NCBI GenBank assembly: GCA_024644945.1
Contig: JAHEGU010000021.1
Location: 1 to 47,894 of the forward strand
Length of the DNA stretch: 47,894 nucleotides
DNA from: Gammaproteobacteria bacterium
GTDB taxonomy: Bacteria > Pseudomonadota > Gammaproteobacteria > Arenicellales > Poriferihabitantaceae
Direction of reading: 5' to 3'
The notes beneath the pieces are model-generated. The model was not told the origin of the DNA. It did not search any database and saw nothing but the letters and a program-made list of their open reading frames with translations. The position numbers and the translations under genes are program-made. This document shows positions 18,512 through 26,481 of this stretch, piece after piece (position 1 is the first letter of the stretch; each line of letters begins with the position of its first letter).

Positions 18512-18916
18512 ATGATTGGAAAACTAAATCACGTAGCAATTGTGGTGCCCGACCTGGAGATCGCCAGTACTCAATATCGAGGCATCTTTGGCGCATCCGT
18601 ATCGGATCCTGTTGATTTGCCCGAGCATGGTGTGACCACGGTATTTGTAAATCTACCAAATACAAAAATTGAGCTTCTATTGCCTCTCGGAGATCAGTCC
18701 CCCATTTCAAAGTTTCTCGAGAGGAATCCGGCTGGAGGTATTCACCACCTTTGTTACGAGGTTGTAGATATTGGACTCGCTGCAGAAAAACTTAAAGGCG
18801 GTGGTATGCGAATTCTTGGAGACGGCAAACCAAAAATAGGGGCGCACGGAAAACCGGTATTGTTTTTACATCCCAAGGATGCACTTGGTGCGTTAATCGA
18901 GCTTGAGCAGATCTGA
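18512..18916 (+). CDS. mce: Methylmalonyl-CoA epimerase
   Basis: This vicinal-oxygen-chelate fold enzyme interconverts (S)- and (R)-methylmalonyl-CoA, joining the carboxylase to the mutase. It has 134 residues in two VOC half-modules. LNHVAIVVPDLE supplies the first metal His, IELLLP a Glu, GIHHLCYEV the second His and GALIELEQ the final Glu. It follows meaB by six bases and ends the propionyl-CoA operon. With it, the path from propionyl-CoA to succinyl-CoA is complete in one transcription unit. Confidence 0.94.
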   Translation: MIGKLNHVAIVVPDLEIASTQYRGIFGASVSDPVDLPEHGVTTVFVNLPNTKIELLLPLGDQSPISKFLERNPAGGIHHLCYEVVDIGLAAEKLKGGGMRILGDGKPKIGAHGKPVLFLHPKDALGALIELEQI

Positions 18917-19336
18917 CTACTCCGGTTTGGATATTCTATTGGCCGGTGAAGACGACCTTTAGTCCCGAATTAAGTATACATTTTAGATTTTGCGTTTTGA
19001 TGAAGCGGTGGTAGCAGTATTTCCGGTCATGATCCGCCATTCAGTGCCAGGTTAAAGCGAGCAGGCTTTTCACGTTCTACCGGGTATTTTTACTGTTTCA
19101 GCTTTATTTCACTTTTACGGCGGAGCAGGGGGACCGATAGAGAGTATTGCGGGGAGTTAATAATACCCTCTCGGCTTGACTTGACTTGACTTGACTCGAC
19201 TAGGGGTCGTATTCATTGCACTGAGAGCCTGCTTCTTGAAAAGGCGATAGAGGCGTTGAATATGCCAAGGTCGGTGCTAGTTTGAAGGGTTGACAGCATC
19301 TAAACAGGCCGAAAACCAAAGTGCACTCAAAAATTT
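18917..19336. other. Intergenic region between mce and cmoB
   Basis: These 420 bases carry no convincing gene. They hold an imperfect inverted repeat (GAGAGTATT at 19140 with AATACCCTCTC at 19162), the TTGAC tandem repeat listed separately, and an exact TTGACA at 19290 that lacks a good -10 partner before cmoB. A short frame fragment reading LLLEKAIEALNMPRSVL near 19230-19280 may be a decayed coding remnant; it has no start and stops soon after. I see no clear terminator for the upstream operon. Confidence 0.4.
19176..19200 (+). repeat. TTGAC pentanucleotide tandem repeat
   Basis: Four exact copies of TTGAC are followed by a fifth variant copy TCGAC, with no gaps. The unit resembles the first five bases of a sigma-70 -35 element. 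It lies 136 bases before the cmoB start, in a gene-free stretch. Confidence 0.9.
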
Positions 19337-20347
19337 ATGATCGATAACAAAAGAATCAGAACATCGCTTTGTGGTACTTGTCTGCACTCTTTAGCAGATA
19401 TTTGGATCGATCGCTCTAATCAAATACTTGTGCAGAGGCCACACGGTGACTGGGACAAGTGGTTGGCTGCGATCCGAGCTCTTCCAGATATCCAGATCAA
19501 TAGAGTTGATCTTGATAGCAGCCATATTACGGCTCGAAGTGATGCTAAGGTCGATCGTGATGTGCTTGCTCAGTTGAAACAGAATTTGGTGTCTCTCCAT
19601 CCGTGGCGCAAGGGCCCATTTGATCTGTTTGGACTCGCGATTGATAGTGAGTGGCGTTCCGACATGAAGTGGAACCGGATCAAGGATAGCATCTCGCCTC
19701 TCGACGGACGCTTAGTTCTGGATGTGGGGTGTGGCAACGGTTATTACCTGTGGCGAATGCTCGGCGCTGGAGCCCGGATGGCGATGGGTATCGATCCCAC
19801 TCAGTTGTTTTTGGCGCAGTTCGAGGCCATCGCCAGATATGTCAATGTGCCCAATGCATTTATTCTTCCTATGAAGAGCGAGGACCTTGCAGTACCTGGT
19901 ATGTTAGTCGAGCAATCGGGATTTGACACTGTATTTTCGATGGGTATTTACTATCATCGTCGCGAACCTATAGTCCATCTCAGGGAGCTCTTTATAATGT
20001 TGCGACCTGGAGGAGAGCTGGTTCTGGAAACATTGATAGTTGGAGGTCAGGAGGACAGGGAATTAGTTCCCCAAGGTCGCTATGCTCAAATGCGTAACGT
20101 CTGGAGCTTACCCACGATAACACGACTTCGAAACATGCTCCGCGAAAGTGGATTTGAGAATATTAAACTGGTGAGCAAATGTAAAACCACACTGCAGGAA
20201 CAACGAACAACGAATTGGATGACATTTGATTCTCTCATCGATTTCCTCGACCCAGAGAATTCTGACAAGACCGTCGAGGGTTACCAGGCTCCTGTTCGGG
20301 CCTGTATGATCGCCAGACGTCCCGTGGGTGGGCTGCAATATAATTGA
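19337..20347 (+). CDS. cmoB: tRNA U34 carboxymethyltransferase CmoB
   Basis: CmoB uses carboxy-S-adenosylmethionine to convert 5-hydroxyuridine to cmo5U at the tRNA wobble base. Family signatures are strong: LHPWRKGPFDLFG, EWRSDMKWNRI, the SAM-fold motif VLDVGCGNGYYLWRMLGAGA, GIDPTQLF, FDTVFSMGIYYHRREP, LRPGGELVLETL, RYAQMRNVW, and near the end FLDPENSDKTVEGYQAP. At 336 residues it is slightly longer than the E. coli enzyme. The partner CmoA, which makes the carboxy-SAM, is usually adjacent but is not in this window; the methyltransferase further down is not CmoA. The gene touches mnmH. Confidence 0.95.
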   Translation: MIDNKRIRTSLCGTCLHSLADIWIDRSNQILVQRPHGDWDKWLAAIRALPDIQINRVDLDSSHITARSDAKVDRDVLAQLKQNLVSLHPWRKGPFDLFGLAIDSEWRSDMKWNRIKDSISPLDGRLVLDVGCGNGYYLWRMLGAGARMAMGIDPTQLFLAQFEAIARYVNVPNAFILPMKSEDLAVPGMLVEQSGFDTVFSMGIYYHRREPIVHLRELFIMLRPGGELVLETLIVGGQEDRELVPQGRYAQMRNVWSLPTITRLRNMLRESGFENIKLVSKCKTTLQEQRTTNWMTFDSLIDFLDPENSDKTVEGYQAPVRACMIARRPVGGLQYN

Positions 20348-20358
20348 GTGCAGATACT

Positions 20359-21471
20359 ATGCAGCGAACTTATACCGAGAACTACCAGCAGATTTTTCTT
20401 ACCGATGTTCCTTTGATCGATACTCGGGCGCCGGTAGAGTATGAAAAGGGGGCTTTCAATAACGCGGTTAATCTGCCGTTAATGAGCGATCAGGAACGTC
20501 ACCTGGTCGGAATTCGCTATAAAGAAGCCGGGCAGGATGCTGCAATTGAACTGGGAAGGGAACTGGTTGATTCTGACCTTCAGAAGCAGCGGACTGAAGC
20601 ATGGGTGTCCTTTGCCCGTAAAAATCCGGGGGGCTACCTCTATTGCTTTAGAGGTGGATTACGATCTCGCATTACCCAGGATTGGATGGCTGATGCTGGT
20701 GTACAGTATCCCTATATTAAGGGTGGATATAAGGCCATGCGACGGTTTCTCATTGACCGTTTTACAAACGATGTTGCGAAAACTGGATTTGTTCTCATCA
20801 GCGGACGCACGGGGACCGGAAAAACGCTATTGCTCAACCGTATCAAACGTTCCCTTGATCTAGAAGGGATGGCCAATCATCGTGGTTCCAGTTTTGGCCC
20901 CATGGAAACCCCACAGCCGACTCCAATTAGTTTTGAAAACTGTCTGGCGGTAAGAATGCTAAAGCATAGCAGCAACAAAACAGGCGAGCGGGTATTTGTG
21001 GAAGGAGAAGGGCGGCAAGTTGGTAGCCTGAGTTTGCCACAATCACTGTGGCAAAGAATGTGTGAATCTCCAACTCTTGTGTTGGAATCCGGCATCGAGC
21101 GAAGAGTCGAGATTGGCATGCAGGATTATGTGGTAGATCTTCTTGCGAGAATCCAGAAGCATGTTCCCGGAGATGCCGGGCTTAAACTGTTTACCGATCG
21201 TCATCGCACCAGCCTACATAATATCCGTAAGCGACTGGGTGAGGAACGTTATGTTGAAGCTTGTAATTTGCTCGAGGAGGCAATCGTTGCGCACCAAGAA
21301 TCTCACCTGACGGAAGGGTATCAACCATTCATCCGATTTTTATTAGAGAAATACTATGATCCAATGTATGACTATCAGCTTTCTCAACGTACCTCGAAGG
21401 TGCTGCGTCGAGGAGATCAATCGGATTTGATTGCCTGGTTGGAGCATGAGGGTGTGGAAATGCTCTCATGA
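20359..21471 (+). CDS. mnmH: tRNA 2-selenouridine synthase MnmH (SelU)
   Basis: MnmH geranylates and then selenates 2-thiouridine at wobble position 34, using selenophosphate. The rhodanese domain at the N-terminus carries the essential Cys in YLYCFRGGLRS (Cys96 with this start; Cys97 in E. coli). A P-loop follows (GRTGTGKT, about 149-156). LEGMANHRGSSFG and YYDPMYDYQL are also typical. The ATG at 20359 aligns with the E. coli start; a TTG 15 bases earlier would overlap the cmoB stop by four bases. It overlaps the selD fusion gene by four bases, so selenophosphate maker and user are translationally coupled. Confidence 0.95.
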   Translation: MQRTYTENYQQIFLTDVPLIDTRAPVEYEKGAFNNAVNLPLMSDQERHLVGIRYKEAGQDAAIELGRELVDSDLQKQRTEAWVSFARKNPGGYLYCFRGGLRSRITQDWMADAGVQYPYIKGGYKAMRRFLIDRFTNDVAKTGFVLISGRTGTGKTLLLNRIKRSLDLEGMANHRGSSFGPMETPQPTPISFENCLAVRMLKHSSNKTGERVFVEGEGRQVGSLSLPQSLWQRMCESPTLVLESGIERRVEIGMQDYVVDLLARIQKHVPGDAGLKLFTDRHRTSLHNIRKRLGEERYVEACNLLEEAIVAHQESHLTEGYQPFIRFLLEKYYDPMYDYQLSQRTSKVLRRGDQSDLIAWLEHEGVEMLS

Positions 21472-23723
21472 TATTACAAAATCCGGTGGTGCGCGATGTG
21501 GTGCTACTTGGTGGTGGCCATACACACGTAATCGTGATTCGAAAGTGGGCAATGAATCCGATTGCGGGGGCGCGGCTTACCCTGGTTTCTCGAGATACTT
21601 TGACACCATACTCCGGTATGTTACCTGGGTTGGTGGCTGGTCACTATACCGTGGAACAAAGCCACATCGATCTTAGCCGATTATGCCGCTGGGCCGGAGT
21701 ACGATTTATCGAAGACGAAGCAAGCGGTATTGAACCAGATAAAAATAAGATTCAGTTTAAGCAACGCCCCCCTATTGGCTACGATATCCTTTCAATTGAT
21801 ACCGGCGGGGCGCCGCGACTGGATAATGTAGAAGGCGCGGCGGAACATAGTGTCCCTGTTAAACCTGTACATCGGTTTTACGAGCACTGGTTGCAAATTG
21901 AATCCAATGCCACTGCAAGCGAACGAGGTTTAGATATCGGGGTTGTGGGCGCAGGTGCCGGCGGATTTGAAATTTTGCTTGCTATACAACATAGACTAGC
22001 CGGCAACATATCCGATGGTAAATCTCAGCTCCACAAGTTTCACTGGATCATCAGAGACCAGGTCTTGTCTGGATATCCGGATCAAGTTAAAGATATAGCT
22101 CTCGAAGAGTGTGAGCAGCGCAACGTTAGATGTCACTATGGTTTCAATGTGATTAAAGTCGAGGCAGATCAGATACGTGGCGTTAATGATGAGGTTCTCC
22201 AACTCGACGAAGTTTTATGGTGCACAGAGGCAATGGCGCCAAAATGGCCTGCCAGGTCTGGTCTGCAGTGCGACAAAAATGGATTCATCGAAGTAAATGA
22301 TAGCCTGCAATCACTTTCCCATTGCAATGTCTTTGCTGCTGGGGATGTAGCACTTCAAGTGAATCATCCAAGACCGAGAGCGGGTGTATTTGCAGTACGC
22401 CAGGGGCCGGCGCTATTTAATAATCTGCAGCGTGCGGTGTGTAATCGCCGCCTGCGAACCTACCGCCCACAGAAAAGATTCTTGACCTTACTTTCCATGG
22501 GCGGGAAAGCTGCAATCGGTAACAAAGGGTCATTGTCAGTAGCGGGTCAGTGGGTTTGGAAGTGGAAAGACTGGATCGATCTGCGTTTTATGGATCGCTT
22601 CAATAGACTGCCACAAATGCCCAATCTTAAGCAGGATGGGTTATCGCGGGAGTTCGCTTTGGAGTTGCACGGAGATTCAAATGCAGATTTAATGCGCTGC
22701 GGAGGTTGTGGAGCAAAAATACCTTGGGATTTAGTATCAAAAATATTATCCCGGCAGGAGATTTTTCATCATCCGGATCAAATTACAGGCGTTAGCGACT
22801 GTGATGATGTGGCTCTGATTAAACCAGAAGCTACAGTGATTGCACAATCGGTGGATCAAATCCGAGGTTTTCTGGAAGATCCCTGGATTTTTTCCAGAAT
22901 TGCTACCCTTCACGCCTTGAGCGATCTCTATGCTGCCGCAGCTGCGCCACAGTCGGCAATGTTACTGGCAAGCTTACCGCATATGCATAGCACGGTGACA
23001 AGTCGTGATCTTGAGCAGATACTAGCCGGGGTTGTGTATGAGTTAAATCAGGCTGGTTGTGAGTTATCTGGTGGCCATACTAGTGAAGCCACTGAGCTGT
23101 CCCTAGGCATGGTGGTGAACGGTTACATGAATCAAGTTGGAAGCGATGTAACCAGAGAAGTTGATCGTAGTCATAAAATTATCGTTACTAAAGCTGTGGG
23201 AGTCGGTGTGATCATGGCGGCTGACATGCGTGCGCGGTGTAAAGGACAGATCGTGCAGAGAGCGATACGATCAATGTTGGCGAGTAATGCGCTCGCCAGT
23301 AAAATACTGCGGCAGAATAATGCGGACTCCATGACCGACATCACGGGGTTTGGCTTAATTGGACACCTCCATGGTTTTTTGCAACGTGCAGGTGTTGGTA
23401 GCGAATTGATACTGGAACGGGTGCCACTGTTAGAGGGCGCGCAGGATCTTTCGGATATGGGATTCAGGAGTTCCCTATATAATGCTAATCTCAGATTTAC
23501 AGAATTTGTTAGTCAATCTGAATCAGTTCAGCAAGCCTCGGCTTACCCGCTACTTTTTGATCCTCAAACCAGCGGTGGGCTAATAGCAGCGGTTCCGGGG
23601 AAGAATGTACAGAATTGCCTGGATCAACTTCACGCCAACGGGTATGAAGAAGCAACTGTGGTTGGGACCATAATTAAACCGCGCGACAATCATTTTCCAA
23701 TACAAATCTCTCATGACAACTGA
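21468..23723 (+). CDS. selD: NDH-2-like flavoprotein fused to selenophosphate synthetase SelD
   Basis: This is a 751-residue two-part protein. Residues 8 to about 385 form an NAD(P)H/FAD oxidoreductase related to type II NADH dehydrogenases (GGGHTH near the start, VVGAGAGGFEILLA, FAAGDVA). From about 405 onward it is SelD: GGCGAK gives the catalytic Cys414 and Lys417 (the second cysteine of E. coli SelD is Ala416 here), DCDDVALI, SGGHTSEATE, TDITGFGLIGHL and DPQTSGGL. SelD makes selenophosphate from selenide and ATP. Such fusions are known; the flavoprotein half has been suspected of supplying reduced selenium. The catalytic residue is Cys, not selenocysteine. No selA, selB or selC is visible. 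Confidence 0.94.
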   Translation: MILQNPVVRDVVLLGGGHTHVIVIRKWAMNPIAGARLTLVSRDTLTPYSGMLPGLVAGHYTVEQSHIDLSRLCRWAGVRFIEDEASGIEPDKNKIQFKQRPPIGYDILSIDTGGAPRLDNVEGAAEHSVPVKPVHRFYEHWLQIESNATASERGLDIGVVGAGAGGFEILLAIQHRLAGNISDGKSQLHKFHWIIRDQVLSGYPDQVKDIALEECEQRNVRCHYGFNVIKVEADQIRGVNDEVLQLDEVLWCTEAMAPKWPARSGLQCDKNGFIEVNDSLQSLSHCNVFAAGDVALQVNHPRPRAGVFAVRQGPALFNNLQRAVCNRRLRTYRPQKRFLTLLSMGGKAAIGNKGSLSVAGQWVWKWKDWIDLRFMDRFNRLPQMPNLKQDGLSREFALELHGDSNADLMRCGGCGAKIPWDLVSKILSRQEIFHHPDQITGVSDCDDVALIKPEATVIAQSVDQIRGFLEDPWIFSRIATLHALSDLYAAAAAPQSAMLLASLPHMHSTVTSRDLEQILAGVVYELNQAGCELSGGHTSEATELSLGMVVNGYMNQVGSDVTREVDRSHKIIVTKAVGVGVIMAADMRARCKGQIVQRAIRSMLASNALASKILRQNNADSMTDITGFGLIGHLHGFLQRAGVGSELILERVPLLEGAQDLSDMGFRSSLYNANLRFTEFVSQSESVQQASAYPLLFDPQTSGGLIAAVPGKNVQNCLDQLHANGYEEATVVGTIIKPRDNHFPIQISHDN

Positions 23724-24357
23724 AAAATTCAGCATGCGTAACCTCGATCCAAGACTATCAAGTCTCTATACTTCTGATGACGATAAGCAGGAAACATATG
23801 ACCGATGGGCCAAGGACTATGAAGCTGATCTTGTTAAAGATATGGATTATGTTGCCCATATCGATGCTGCACAAATTTTCAATCAGGTTGTCACGGACAA
23901 AAACGCCCGGATTCTAGACGTCGCCTGTGGTACGGGATTGGTTGGTGTAGAACTGGAAAAACTGGGCTTTAACCAGATTGACGGAACAGATTTTTCTTCC
24001 GAAATGTTAAAGATTTCCCTGGATCGCGACATCTATCAAGATGTATACCAACATGATTTTACCCAGCCGTTAGATCGTAAAGCCCAATATGATGCATTAA
24101 TATGCGTTGGATTGTTTGCATTTCACGAGCCTAAAATAACCGACATTATTCACGTTATTCACGCTGTCAGGCCGCTGGGCTACTGCGTGATCACAGTTAA
24201 CGGCGCAGCCTGGTGTGAACTAGAGCTTGAAGATGCTGTTCGCTATGAGGCGGTGCAGCACGGATTCTGTATCGAAAAAATTCACAAGTCACGCTATATC
24301 AATCGAGAAGGTATAAACGGCAGGGTGATGGTGATACGGAGCCCAGAAAAATTTTGA
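23713..24357 (+). CDS. METTL27-like class I SAM methyltransferase
   Basis: The 214-residue protein has a Rossmann-type methyltransferase fold: ILDVACGTGLVGVEL (SAM motif I, about 75-90), GTDFSSEML (motif II) and YDALICVGLF (motif IV region). The N-terminus YDRWAKDYEADL resembles the METTL27/WBSCR27 group and small-molecule methyltransferases. It is not CmoA or CmoB. It overlaps the selD fusion by 11 bases, so it is very likely co-translated with the selenium genes. Its substrate is unknown; a tRNA intermediate or a selenium compound (detoxifying methylation) are both possible by context only. Confidence 0.82.
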   Translation: MTTEKFSMRNLDPRLSSLYTSDDDKQETYDRWAKDYEADLVKDMDYVAHIDAAQIFNQVVTDKNARILDVACGTGLVGVELEKLGFNQIDGTDFSSEMLKISLDRDIYQDVYQHDFTQPLDRKAQYDALICVGLFAFHEPKITDIIHVIHAVRPLGYCVITVNGAAWCELELEDAVRYEAVQHGFCIEKIHKSRYINREGINGRVMVIRSPEKF

Positions 24358-24365
24358 ACTGATTA

Positions 24366-24956
24366 ATGAGTTTTATGCAAGTCCCCTTGTTTCCATTGAG
24401 TACTGTCTTGTTTCCACAGGGCGTGCTGCCGCTTCGAATCTTCGAGCCACGTTATTTAACCATGGTCGGTGATTGCATGCGTAAAGGTTCGGAGTTTGGT
24501 GTGGTGCTCATTACTAAAGAGCGAGAATCAGGAAAGCCAGCAAAATTCCATCAGATTGGAACGCTGGCCCGTATTGAGGATTTCGATCAACTTGATGATG
24601 GAAACCTTGGTATTACCTGTCGCGGTAATCAACGTTTCTCTGTGATTGAGCATCACTTACAGGACGATCAGCTCATTAGCGCCCAGATTGATATTCTGAA
24701 AGATAATGAAATTCAGGGACTGCCTGAAGAATTTTCACCTATGCGCGAGTTCGTGAGAGATCTTTGTGCTCGTGAAGAATTGCGCGACTGGACACGCACC
24801 ATTGATCCAGACTGGGAGAACGCGGACTGGCTGAGCTGCAGGCTTGCAGAGCTTCTGCCCCTTTCAATGGAAAGCCGCCAGGCGTTGTTAGAGATGTCAT
24901 GCCAAAAGCGTTTGTCTAAGTTGTCTGGGGTTATGCGTGAGAATAAATTAATCTAG
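24366..24956 (+). CDS. LON N-terminal-domain protein (LonN-like, no protease domain)
   Basis: The 196-residue protein is a stand-alone Lon substrate-binding domain. VPLFPLSTVLFPQGVLPLRIFEPRY is spread across the first 30 residues, followed by GSEFGVVLI, GTLARIEDFDQL and a helical C-terminal half. It lacks the AAA+ and Ser-Lys protease parts of Lon. The role of such proteins in bacteria is not established. It lies eight bases after the methyltransferase gene and closes the cluster that begins with cmoB. Confidence 0.88.
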   Translation: MSFMQVPLFPLSTVLFPQGVLPLRIFEPRYLTMVGDCMRKGSEFGVVLITKERESGKPAKFHQIGTLARIEDFDQLDDGNLGITCRGNQRFSVIEHHLQDDQLISAQIDILKDNEIQGLPEEFSPMREFVRDLCAREELRDWTRTIDPDWENADWLSCRLAELLPLSMESRQALLEMSCQKRLSKLSGVMRENKLI

Positions 24957-25191
24957 CTGCCATTTGAGACGCCCGAGATCTCAGTGTCGTGATTGATTCT
25001 TGGTATGTTTCAGGATTGAGGGAGTTCTGCACCATTTCGAACCGTACTGGATATCATTTGAATCACTTACAATACAGTATAAAAAGCGATGACAAACACT
25101 CTACAGGCAGATATTGTAGATTACATACTACTGTAAATAAATTCTATAAATTACTGTATATAAAGTATATTTATCTTCCCGTTTCGTTAAT
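24957..25191. promoter_or_regulatory. AT-rich leader upstream of the Rieske oxygenase gene, with repeated TACTGTA motifs
   Basis: These 235 bases become strongly A/T-rich toward the downstream gene. The heptamer TACTGTA or its complement occurs three times: within ATACAGTAT at 25072-25080, TACTGTAAA at 25129-25137 and TACTGTATA at 25152-25160. Copies resemble half-sites of a LexA-type box but none forms the full dyad. A 68-codon frame here is too biased in composition to support a gene. Confidence 0.4.
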
Positions 25192-26358
25192 TTGAAAAGT
25201 AGCCCCAATACAGCTGCTGCTTTATTGACGGTGCTAGAACAATTGGCAGAAGCGGCAGCGCGCCCGTTCGATAAGGCACGGCCGATACCCGCATCGGTTA
25301 ATCATTCACAGGAGTTTCTTGGGCGCGAACAGCAGAATATATTTATGCAGGAATGGATCTGTATAGGACGAGATGATGAAATTCCCAGATACGGGGATTA
25401 CTTAACCCATGACATTTCAGGAGTGCCGGTCCTGGTGGTGCGTCAAGAAGATGGTGATATCAGAGCATTTGTTAATGCATGTGCCCATCGGTTTGCTTGT
25501 CTGATGCCTAAGAAAAAAGGATCTGCAAGAAGGTTCACCTGTCGATATCATGCCTGGACCTATGATTGTAGAGGCGAATTAATACGAGCGCCATATATGG
25601 AAATGAAGTTGGACTTCGACCGGACTCAACACCACTTGCGAAATTTAAGTTCGGAAATCTGGGAAGGGTTTATCTTTGTCTCCCTTACTGAACAACCCGC
25701 ATCATGTCTTGCTAAAGTGCTGGAACCCCTTCGTAAAAATGTTGTTGGTCAGTATCACATGGGGTGTTATCGCACGGTGATGCGGGAAAGTATGGTCTGG
25801 AATGCAAACTGGAAGAATCTAGTTGAAAATTTCACCGAAAGTTATCATGTGCCAATGGTGCACGGTAAAACATTTGCTCTACACAATAAGCCGTTGAAAG
25901 ACTATATCTGCGGAGAAGACAGCGATTACTATTGCTATCATCGCGCCGCCCAGCCTGAAGAATCAGGACCCGGTGCGGCGCATGAAAACAATAGGAGGCT
26001 GACAGGAGAATGGCGCAGGATGATGGTCGATTTTTGTGTATTCCCAAGTCACCTGGTGACATTGATGCCCGATTATCTTTGGTATATCTCTGTTCAACCA
26101 ATGGGAACGGATCAAATGCAGGCGACCTGGGGCGTCGCAGCACCGCCTGAAGTGTTGGATGAGATGTCATCTAACATTTACGACGACTGGTTGGATCAAT
26201 TAAAGACCTACATGGATGTAGCTAATGCCGAGGACAAAGAACTGGTAGAAGCACTATTCCGAGGTACACAGTCCCCAATATTGCCTCCAGGCACCTACCA
26301 TCCAGTCGAACGCAATTTGTGGCAATTTACCAGGTACCTTTCCCGTATGTGCCAGTGA
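25192..26358 (+). CDS. Rieske non-haem iron oxygenase, alpha subunit
   Basis: This 388-residue aromatic-ring-hydroxylating-type oxygenase has a Rieske 2Fe-2S domain with Cys97, His99, Cys117 and His120 (CAHR ... CRYH). The catalytic domain supplies the mononuclear iron histidines His219 and His224 (ENFTESYHVPMVH). Relatives act on aromatics, choline/carnitine/betaine-type amines or stachydrine. I cannot name the substrate. No ferredoxin reductase or small subunit is adjacent, so electrons must come from elsewhere. The start is a TTG with no visible ribosome site, and internal TTG or GTG codons near residues 12-14 are alternatives. The serine hydrolase gene downstream is convergent. Confidence 0.88.
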   Translation: MKSSPNTAAALLTVLEQLAEAAARPFDKARPIPASVNHSQEFLGREQQNIFMQEWICIGRDDEIPRYGDYLTHDISGVPVLVVRQEDGDIRAFVNACAHRFACLMPKKKGSARRFTCRYHAWTYDCRGELIRAPYMEMKLDFDRTQHHLRNLSSEIWEGFIFVSLTEQPASCLAKVLEPLRKNVVGQYHMGCYRTVMRESMVWNANWKNLVENFTESYHVPMVHGKTFALHNKPLKDYICGEDSDYYCYHRAAQPEESGPGAAHENNRRLTGEWRRMMVDFCVFPSHLVTLMPDYLWYISVQPMGTDQMQATWGVAAPPEVLDEMSSNIYDDWLDQLKTYMDVANAEDKELVEALFRGTQSPILPPGTYHPVERNLWQFTRYLSRMCQ

Positions 26359-26481
26359 AACATAAATACTGGTGTTCGAGTTTGTCCTGACCGACACGCA
26401 GCACGACCGTATACTGACGCACTACTTTCTATACAATAAATTTAATATTGGTTAGTAGTTGTGTGAAATCAGCTTGAGTGA

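Noticed and set aside
23713..24357. CmoA assignment for the methyltransferase near cmoB
   Set aside because: Its N-terminal YDRWAKDYEADL pattern and overall sequence fit the METTL27-like group; the CmoA features I would expect are absent.
24989..25195. 68-codon plus-strand frame before the Rieske oxygenase
   Set aside because: Composition simply follows the A/T-rich DNA (Tyr, Ile, Lys, Asn, Leu), with no ribosome site and an end overlapping the oxygenase start.
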